From assembly GCA_002286855.1 (NCBI GenBank), contig NRSV01000119.1:1-49539 (forward strand): DNA of 49,539 bases, in the 5' to 3' direction. The notes beneath the pieces were generated by a model. The model saw nothing but the letters and a program-made list of their open reading frames with translations, did not search any database and was not told the DNA's origin. Position 1 is the first letter of the stretch. The number at the start of each line of letters is the position of its first letter. Positions 39,379 through 47,195 of the stretch are shown here, in pieces. This DNA comes from Bipolaris cookei. Taxonomy: Eukaryota > Ascomycota > Dothideomycetes > Pleosporales > Pleosporaceae. The position numbers and the translations under genes were made by a program.

Positions 39379-40009
39379 ATGTCTTCTCAATCAATTGTTC
39401 TCGATGTCGGTGGCCGCAAATACAAAACAAAAGATCACACTTGGAGCTGCTCCGTATTTTCTCAACCTCTTGGCCCGATAGGAGAATTGCAGCGACAAGC
39501 AGGAGGACAACTCGTACTTTGTTGACGCAGACCCCGATACGTTTCAGTATGTCTTGGATTTCATGCGACGTCCATCAAGATAACCTCTGTACTGGACAAA
39601 AGAGACAGGTTTTGACTACGCACTCTACAACAAACTGGAAGCAGAAGCCGACTACTTCCTTCTCCATGACCTGCGCAGCTCGATACGAAAGAAACGCTAT
39701 CTTGACGCCGTCAGAACCGTTGTCAAGGTAAAGGTATTGCCAGAGCATAAAACTGAAGATCGCTGGAATCAGTGAGGATACGAAGTCAACGACGTTCAGA
39801 GCTTCTTTGGTTCATACTCGGGGAAAAAGCGTCGCAGCCCGTGTGAAATTCATACGGAAAGCGACTACCCTATACGAGGTTGTGGCTTTTGTGCAGTGCT
39901 CATTCAGGCTCATGGGCCACAATATGATGACCCATCGAAGAAACTCACCCTTGTGATTACAAGAGTGGTGTTTGATGAGGCGGTCTGTGTTAGTGAAACA
40001 ACCTCTTGA
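39379..40009 (+). pseudogene. KCTD-like BTB (K-channel tetramerisation domain) pseudogene
   Basis: The ATG at 39379 starts SSQSIVLDVGGRKYKTK, the signature of T1/KCTD-type BTB domains. A frameshift near 39440 moves to a frame reading PYFLNLLAR, then a TAG. It continues NSYFVDADPDTFQYVLDFMR, a TAA, then PLYWTKETGFDYALYNKLEA and LRSSIRKKRYLDAVRTV. After another stop (TGA near 39772) come GYEVNDVQSF and KKLTLVITRVVF. At least one frameshift and three stops make it non-functional. Most homologous residues are otherwise well kept, so the loss is not ancient. Confidence 0.7.
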
Positions 40010-40279
40010 GATATTGTAGGATATTCCTAAGACGCTGCTTACCCTGTCGCCTGATGCTTCATATGGGATCTAAATACAGTCATGCCCAACAAGTCTACCC
40101 GCACCTACCCTCAAACTTTCTGCCCCGCCTTGCGCACCTCCCCGAGACCTAAGCTTTATCAGACACCTCATCATCACTTTATCTCGTCGCCCCTTACCTG
40201 TCAGTTTAGTGGAGAGACTATGCAGTCCCATAGATGTATACCGTCTGTGGACCTATCCCTATTCGAGCTTCTTCCTCTA

Positions 40280-41341
40280 CTATCCTCCACTATAACTCTG
40301 CCGTGCAAGGGCCCCACACATATCCTGTAAGTACTCATCTGGATGATATTGAGGTCGAGGTGTCTTGAATATATCGTTTCTCTTCTTGCCCTTTTGCGAC
40401 CACGCAAGACCTATCTTCTCCACTTTGTGGTTTTCGAGGGCTTTCTGACTAGTAAATGTACGACCGCACATACAGGTAAAACTAGCTACCAAAAGTTCAG
40501 CCTCTAATAACACGGGCTCCAATCTTAAAGACCTAAAAGACGAGATCAAGGAGTCATCTTGTTGTTGGTTTTGAGTAAGAGACTTATCGGCTTGGCGCCT
40601 ATAATACAAACAGTCGCGCCTGTGTACCTGAGGGATAGGCTCAGGCTCAGGCTCAGGCTCAGGAGCAGGGATGCAGGTACAGGAGATAAGCGAAGTTTTC
40701 GGGAGCACTGAAGATAGGACAGTGGCTGATACTGGCGATAAAGCTGGAGAAATCGTAGTCGAAGGTGAATGTGAAACCGTGAATGGTACCGAGTCCGGCG
40801 TTGTGCTTTTGGGAGTTGACCCAGATCTCGATTTTTCTGCCTGATGAGTCTTCGAATACCGCAAATGATTTCTTAGCTTCTTCTCGCTCTTGAAGCTCTG
40901 TCCACAAGGACACAGTATTTTCTTGGCTGTGGCTTCCGCAGGTGGTATAGGACGCTTTTCTGTCGCTAATGTTGGACCCGCACCCTGATTCAATTCTGAG
41001 TACTGAGTCAAATTCGATATGTTCCAACGCGCGTTCACCTGTTGTTCGTGAACTGCTCGTTGACATTCGTGACCATGAATTTTATTGTGGTTTTTGAATC
41101 TGCTGCTGCACTGACAGGTTACAGAGGGCATAAGTCTCGGCGTCGAAGCTGGAATTGAAACTCTAGTTGGAACCGCGGCGGCGCCCTAACTGGAGTTTGG
41201 AGTCAGAGAAATGACATGCTCCCCATTCTGATGGATTCTGCAAATTTGTTTGTGCCCTAAGTACGTCTCTGTATTCTCCAAACTTTGACCACAAGGGCAG
41301 CGAACCTGGAGTGTGCTGATTCTTCCTGCCGCGTCCGCCAT
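40280..41341 (-). CDS. Protein with CxC-type zinc fingers (frame broken by one TAG)
   Basis: The frame 41131-40280 encodes 283 residues with fingers whose first pair is C-x-C rather than C-x2-C: CQCSSRFKNHNKIHGHEC, CPCGQSFKSEKKLRNHLRY(SKTH) and CMCGRTFTSQKALENHK. A Pro/Glu run (PAPEPEPEPEPIP) separates them. Upstream, in the same frame, an ATG at 41341 begins another such finger (VRCPCGQSLENTETYLGHKQ) but a TAG at 41186-41188 intervenes. Either an undetected intron removes it, or the gene is newly disrupted, or translation starts at 41131. The fingers suggest nucleic-acid or protein binding; no function can be named. Confidence 0.5.
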
Positions 41342-41668
41342 GTCGACCTCCGTATAAGAAAAGGTAATATCAACAAATAGTATGTAAATAGAATGCTAAA
41401 GGAAGTATCATAAACTTTGATACCAAACCGGTGTTAATTGTGACGATATAATTCCGTTAGAATGGCAAGATTCGTAGCGAGGTTAGCCTTTGGTTAGTTA
41501 TATGATTACCCCGCCTTGATCAAGCGATTAACCGGAGTATTGCCGGCGGTCTCGAACGGCCCGAGAGATCTGCCAACCGCTGGCGCCTAATCTAGGTGAT
41601 GCCCCGCTCTCACCCATGACTCCATATCAAAACCATGAATTGATTGCGCTCTGAGTACTTTCACAAAG
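41342..41668. other. Divergent spacer between zinc-finger and RNase H genes
   Basis: A 327-bp AT-rich intergenic stretch between divergently transcribed genes, presumably holding both promoters. No clear TATA box was recognised. Confidence 0.4.
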
Positions 41669-43153
41669 ATGGATCACTACGAAAATATTATACATGATAG
41701 AAAGATTGTCCTCTGCCCTACAACCAAAGACTGGTCTGTACCACAACTCCTCCAGGAATGTCCTGAATGCAACAACTTTCTGTTGTATTGTTGCGCATGT
41801 AACAATGAACTTCTTGATCTTCCTCGGGACCGTCGACCGGCTAAGCCCTGCCACCACTTCAACATTATATTCACTGACGGTGCGTGTACAAACAACGGAC
41901 GACCTGGGGCAAAAGCAGGAGTTGGTGTAGCATACGGCAACGATGATAGTAGCCAATTGTCTAAACCCATCACGAACAAAGTAGACAACTTCCCACTGCG
42001 ATCAAACCAGCGAGCGGAGCTCTGTGCTGCAAAGTCAGGTCTACAGTTCTTCGCTAAGGCCTACACTAAAGATCCCAAGAGCGAAGCCGCTGCTTGGATT
42101 GTCGCGACCGACTCCGAGTACGTTGTGAAGGGCATGACTGAATGGCTACCGAAATGGAAGGTATGTATTTGATAAGGGCTGCTAGTGATGCTTCTGATCG
42201 CGTTTATAGAGGAATAACTGGCGTACGGCTAAAGGTACTACACCGACAAATCTAGATCTGTTCCTCGCTCTCGATGGCGTGGTGACGACGCTCGAGGCGG
42301 AGAATATGACGGTCAGTCGTCATACAAAAATTAATGCTGACTGCATGTAAAGACTAATATTATGTAGATTGGGTTCTGGTGTATTCCAAGGGAGCATAAC
42401 AAAATTGCCGATCGTCTTGCGAAAGCGGCTGCCAGCTTCGACTCGCATTCTCCCAGCCCACCCGTTCAGCCTGCTCGACAGCTTCACACAATGTCGGTGG
42501 CAGCTCCTGATGAGTCACGTATCCTGCTGGTATCTCTTGATACCGCTTCCCCATTTGATCAGCTCTACCAGGGAATTTTGGGGAAGCTGAACACCGTGGC
42601 CGCTCTCGATCGTGCCACAAAACCGGAGTCGGCACTACAAAGACCAGCAGATCAGCCTCCGCAGGCAGCTCTAGTCACCGATGGTGGCATCGCACAGCAT
42701 CGTGCTGTTTATGCGAAGCTTCTTGACTATGTTCGTGGTGGTGGTAGACTCGTTCTCATGGGCGACTTCAGCTCAATGACTAGACCCAAAGATCTGGATA
42801 GGCTTTTCCAAGAAGCAGGTTTGCCATGGACGCACGGAGCGTACCAGCGCACCACTGTTCATTGCAACGATACCGAAGAGACATCATCATACACATCCCT
42901 ACCCCCTAGCTACAGCCAGAAAGCTGTCTTCCTCGCAGGTGTACCTGGCAAGGATGCATGGTACCTGCCAAACGACTCCTCACATATCGAGTCTCGTGTC
43001 TTCTATCCTGTGCCGATTACAGACCAAGAGCAAACTCCTATTGCTCTTACTAACATAGGGAAGGGCAAGCTCGGATATGTAGGTGACGTAAATGGAGAAG
43101 AAGGTTCAGACACAGTTGTACTAGCTATGTGCGGATTGCGTGATAACGCATAA
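41669..43153 (+). CDS. RNase H fused to a glutamine-amidotransferase-like domain
   Basis: Exons 41669-42160, 42210-42311 and 42368-43153 are joined across introns of 49 bp (GTATGT..TATAG) and 56 bp (GTCAGT, ctgac branch, ..TGTAG), all in phase 0, giving 459 residues. The N-terminal half is an RNase HI-type domain: a short Cys pair (CPECNNFLLYCCAC), IIFTDGACTNNGRPGAKAGV, NQRAELCAAKSGL, VATDSEYVVKG, and across the third exon IGFWCIPREHNKIADRLAKA. All four acidic positions are present. The C-terminal half (ILLVSLDTASPFDQLYQGIL, LLDYVRGGGRLVLMGDFSS, SQKAVFLAGVPGKDAWYLP, GKLGYVGDVNGEEGSDTVVL) looks like a ThuA/GATase1-like alpha/beta domain. The assignment of the second domain is from fold pattern only. 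Role unknown. Confidence 0.7.
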
Positions 43154-43239
43154 CTAGTGAAAACTTAGGTTCTGATAATTTAGCATGTGAATAGGAAGTG
43201 GGCGTTAGTTATAAAAGAAATAACTATAGCAATTTGCTA

Positions 43240-43375
43240 AGAACTGCTCGCGACTGGCGTAGACCTAACTTAGGGTTGAGTTAGGGCAAAGCGTAGCCCT
43301 AGGCCTAACTCGCAGCGTAACCCTAAGTTAGCACAGACCATACCCACGAACACCAACTCTCTACCCTATTTTATC
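43240..43375. repeat. Dispersed hairpin repeat, copy 2
   Basis: Perfect 11-bp inverted repeat aacttagggtt (43267-43277) / aaccctaagtt (43319-43329), with a second nested pair between them. It is followed by agcacagaccatacccacgaacaccaac, homologous to the copy at 38.9 kb. The glycosyltransferase fragment starts right after it, so it may mark a breakpoint. Confidence 0.55.
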
Positions 43376-43430
43376 TAATAGCTCACGCTATATAGATCGT
43401 GTGATTATATAATATAGTGCACTGGGCCGA

Positions 43431-43778
43431 ATGACGGTCCTGCCCATTCGAACCGGCGTGAGCGAGATGACCCGGTTCGGGTGTTGCAGCCAAGCTCTCG
43501 TCTTCCCAAGGGATAAGGCCCTGGAGCTGGTCTCTTGTTTTAACGACCGCCGTACTGGCTTCATGGATGTCTTGACAGAAGAGTTTGCTGAGCAAAGAGA
43601 CGAGCTCAAGTTTGCCATAACTCCTAGCTTAGTACAGCATGTTGGGAGAGAAAGCAGCCGATACACGGAACAGGGGCCAATCATCAAAGAGGGGATCTGG
43701 AATTTTCGGTTTGAGCGCTACAACTGGAAGGAGTTAAGAAGCGAACATGATGCAGCTGCAAAAGAGTGGCTTATGTAG
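43431..43778 (+). pseudogene. C-terminal fragment of an MGAT4-like glycosyltransferase
   Basis: A 115-residue open frame resembling the end of a fungal family related to N-acetylglucosaminyltransferase IV. It has TRFGCCSQALVFPRDKALEL, RRTGFMDVLTEEFAEQ, ITPSLVQHVG and IIKEGIWNFRFERYNW. The donor-binding domain and membrane anchor that should precede it are missing, and the homology begins within about 50 bp of a dispersed repeat. The frame itself is open, but it lacks the catalytic portion. The family call is by motif memory and moderately sure. Confidence 0.5.
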
Positions 43779-43959
43779 TTACTCTATAGGCATGGTTTAT
43801 GATTAGGAGATGAAATGGTGGTACGAGCTGTCGACGTCGGTTACCAGTCTTCGCGGCTTGTAGCTCGAGCACACTTCATCCTCCCTATAGCTAAGTATCA
43901 TAGTCTCGCAGATATTACAGCTCCTCGACCCGTTGCTTGGTTGGAGCATCTCTGTGAGC

Positions 43960-44880
43960 TCACTCTCGGCGAAAATGAGGTTCATCCCTTTCTGATAGCA
44001 TCCATGCAGCGCCAGCAACAGCGCTTCCCAGCATGACGATTGTCAACACACTAGCACCAATCTTTTCGCCTACAGTGATGCCTTCGAGAGTAAGAAATTC
44101 AGTCGTGTTGTCTAGACCGGCGTCTGGGTTACTCAGTGACGTTCCTCCGCTGTTACGTGACACAGGTCCGGCAACAGCAGGGTAGAGAAGACTTTTTAAC
44201 ACTTCCAAAGTAGCCATTTGCTCGCCAACACCAAAGCTGTTACTATGTTCGTTTCCTGCAGCCCAGTAAAGGTTACAAGAGTTCTGGCCTCCCTCGTTCG
44301 TGCATTGAGCAGCTGCGGCAACAGCGGAAGCCTGGAGCCGTGGGTCAATCGAATCGCGAGTCCAGGGGCAACCATCGCCGTGTAAGCCATCCAGCAAGAC
44401 AAGTACGTCTTGAAAGACCGCTGGTCTATGTTGCATCTGCCTCGGTTCTCGCAGCTGATCTCGATCATGACGTTGTCGCGGAAGAAAATGCTTAGTCCTC
44501 CAATGATTCCTAGCCTGGCTTTCCAGATGTCACTCTGAGTCTTGTGGAAAGTAAGCGGCTGAAAGCGCATCGACCAACTGTTTGGCTTTCACTCACTACG
44601 TTCCAAATTGCTGCAGCGCCAGCCATGTGCACCCCAGCATTATAGGTCCATTTCTTATAGTCGAAAGTTGTGCAATTCTCCTTGCCATGGGCGCCATCCA
44701 GGAAATGATACTCTTTTGTTATAAGGCCCATGGCCAGCTCCCACTGCCAAACCTGTTCAGCCCAATCCAAGTAGATTTCATCTTCAAGATATTTGTAGAG
44801 ACGAGCAGCTATATTGAAGAAGCAGCCGTTGGATATAGTGTTTTTATAACTGAACCCGCACGAAGAATAGGCAGGCATGA
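43960..44880 (-). pseudogene. GH76 alpha-1,6-mannanase (DFG5/DCW1-like) pseudogene
   Basis: Reading leftward: CGFSYKNTISNGCFFNIAAR, EQVWQWELAMGLI, YHFLDGAHGKENCTTF and YNAGVHMAGAAAIWN, then a likely intron (GT near 44608, TTTCAG acceptor near 44564). Next come DIWKARLGIIGGLSIFFRDN, MIEISCENRGRCNIDQRSFK and TYLSCWMA. A frameshift near 44362-44372 is needed to reach WTRDSIDPRLQASAVAAAAQ, GVGEQMATLEVLKSLLYP and a C-terminal hydrophobic segment (VLTIVMLGSAVAGAAWML). GH76 enzymes crosslink GPI proteins to wall glucan. The N-terminal third is missing, replaced by unrelated sequence (44884-45155). Non-functional. Confidence 0.65.
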
Positions 44881-45155
44881 TAGTTACCCATTTAAAAATG
44901 AGGCTACTAAGAACCTTGCACTTAACTCTAAGTATATCCGCTCGTTGCGAAGTAAGGTAGTAGCACTGCCTATGATCAGAAGAAGTGTTAGAAATCTTAC
45001 ACCCCTAGTTAGTAAGGCACGTGTAGCCGCTAGAATCAGGGTGGTAACTGGAACAAGCCCTGAGTCTAGTCTTAATGAGGGATAGAATAATCTGAACGCT
45101 GATACATGGTGCTTTTTTGAATCGCGCCGCTGTCCAAACGGCTTTTGCTGAGCGA

Positions 45156-46633
45156 TCATTTCGACTGGGACGACTTAGCTAGCTGGGTCAATATCTTCCC
45201 AAAAGCTCCACCCCAATAGCCATTAACTTTGTCTTCTATTCCATAAGCCAAGACATTTCCAATCAGCTTAAGCAACTGGAATATTCCGCGCACAGAACCC
45301 GTAGTAAGTCCTCCAAATCGATCAAGGTCTGGTCCAAGTACGTGTACACCACTTTCTCCTGAGATGGGATTGTCGCGGGGATAACAATAGTAAACATGGT
45401 ATTCGTGTCCGACGACAGTGAACATGGGTTCGGCCATTGATGCAGGCTCAATAGAAAGTCGGGTCAACCTTGCAAGTTCCTGCTTCTTTCGAATAGACGC
45501 GGCTGACCATACGCTAATTTGCAATTCGGCCTCGGTCTGATCGCCGGACGCAGGCTTAATTTCGAAGCCGGAGAAAAGCGCAGTTCGCTTGGTGAATGCA
45601 TCCATGGTATGGCCAACATCTCCCACATTTGCCTCTTCGAGTTCTTTATATAGTGCCGAGGTAGCTGGGTGACGATGCGAGTATGAGAGGACGTAATCGG
45701 TCTTGCGATCGATAGTTCTGCGTCGGGCGGGATCGGTAAGGCCTCGATTGGCGACAATCGATAGGTAACGAGGGTCAATCGACTGCGATTGCCTGTGAAG
45801 TCTCAGTGGTATTGATTTGAGTAGAGATAGAGCGGGAGCTGTATACTCACACGTTTTGAAGCCACCATCGATCCTTGCCATACAGCTTTATGGCCAGACT
45901 GAGCAATGGCCGGAATACGTCATCGCACCAAGCATTCTCATCTCGACCACGGTCTTTGCAGTCGCGCGCATTAAGGAATATCGTCTTCACTTCTCTCCAT
46001 ATGTCCAATAGCTCTTCGGCAGAACGCTGATCGACAGGATCGAAGTCTGCGGGTTTGGTGATTTGGTGGCCCACATCGGAGTCGCTCTTAATTGTATCCT
46101 GCATGGCGGTCAGCGAAGCCTGAAAAGCACAGGGCTGATCATGTGCAATGTACCTTTAGACCCTGGGGAATGAATTCACGATCGACGCCCTCAGTGAGAT
46201 AGTCACCAAGGTCTTCAACTTGTTGGGGCGGTGGCTCCCGCAGGCCGTTGAGGCTCTCTGTTAGCACTGGCGGTGATGCGCTCTTCAGGATGATGGGTGT
46301 CTCGCGTGTTGGGCTTCGGTTAGACGAGGCCCGACTGGCTGGTGGTGAAAATATGCTGCTGTTCTTCACCGGCAGCACACTCTCGCTCTCAAATTGCGAT
46401 GCGCTTTGCTCAGGCCCAATGTCATCGCCATCGTCGAGTCTGCGCCGCTTGGGGCTTTCGCCTCGCTGAGAAGTGTTGCCGAATGCATTCGCAGGCAGGG
46501 ACATGGCACGGTTGCGTTTGCGCTTGCGCGCGTGAGGGTGCGGCGCAATATCGTCTTCTGGCGGAGGAGTTAGGAGGCGGCGAGCCTTGTGCGTGGATTC
46601 AATCCAGGTTTCCACAGTTTCGGTGCTTGACAT
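45156..46633 (-). CDS. PD-(D/E)XK nuclease-like protein
   Basis: Exons 46633-46154, 46119-45851 and 45792-45156 join in frame to 461 residues. The second intron is normal (58 bp, GTGAGT..TCACAG); the first is only 34 bp (GTACAT..TTTCAG) and is less certain. The start MSSTETVETWIESTHKARR is the usual opening of this fungal family. It is followed by a basic, disordered region (RKRKRNRAMSLPANAFGNTS, RRRLDDGDD) and a helical part (LDIWREVKTIFLNARDCKD). The nuclease core has KTDYVLSYSH (candidate Asp) and GFEIKPASGD (the ExK motif), then ELQISVWSAAS. Distant relatives are annotated as PDDEXK-like proteins of unknown role. It appears intact if the short intron is real. Confidence 0.65.
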
Positions 46634-47195
46634 GTTGTGAGTGTCAAGGCATGGTTGGGTTGAGGCGAAGATTGGTGGCTTGTTTGGTTGGCAGCTCACA
46701 GCGATTGCCCGAGTAACTCGGCCTCGCACGGACACCTCCCGCTCCCCACCCCTAATCGATCCGGGAAGGGAAACCAAGTTGCGATGCCCATGTGCACTCC
46801 AACTGCAAAAGCACACGAATCAAGCGGCCATGGAAGTAAGGACAGAGTAAAAACTGATTGAGTGTAAAGACACCATGTGGTAGTTAGAACAAGTCTCTAC
46901 CTAGATTTTGCTGATGGCCAGCACTGTCGTCAGCATAGCACAAGGCTCAAATTCTTGGCTAGTCTTTGTATCGAGATGCCTAAGGTCAGCATCACCAACA
47001 TTATCATCCGGAATTAGCAATACCAGCTGACGGAAATCATACAACCAGACCGTACGTATGTATTATATACTGGCCATTCAAAAATGAGTGTTGGACGCGG
47101 ATGTGGAAGAAGGAGGAAGTGGATTATTCTCATAGCGTACATGCGCGCTGACAGATCAGCGCTGACGCTAAGCCCTATCGACAAGGCAGCTAGCT
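46634..47195. other. Spacer between nuclease-like gene and LINE copy 3
   Basis: The first 200 bp is presumably the promoter of the nuclease-like gene. A dispersed palindromic motif lies at 47115-47185, immediately beside the LINE tail. No gene is seen. Confidence 0.4.
47115..47185. repeat. Dispersed palindromic repeat, copy 2
   Basis: Matches the motif at 36.8 kb: ggattattctcatagcgt, then gcgctgacagatcagcgctg and acgctaagcc. Differences are mainly transitions. The LINE copy 3 tail starts about 10 bp later. Confidence 0.55.

Noticed and set aside
43265..43330. Interstitial telomere repeat (several ttaggg/ccctaa words)
   Set aside because: The words are not in tandem register and face each other in an inverted repeat shared with the 38.9-kb copy, so a hairpin element explains them better.
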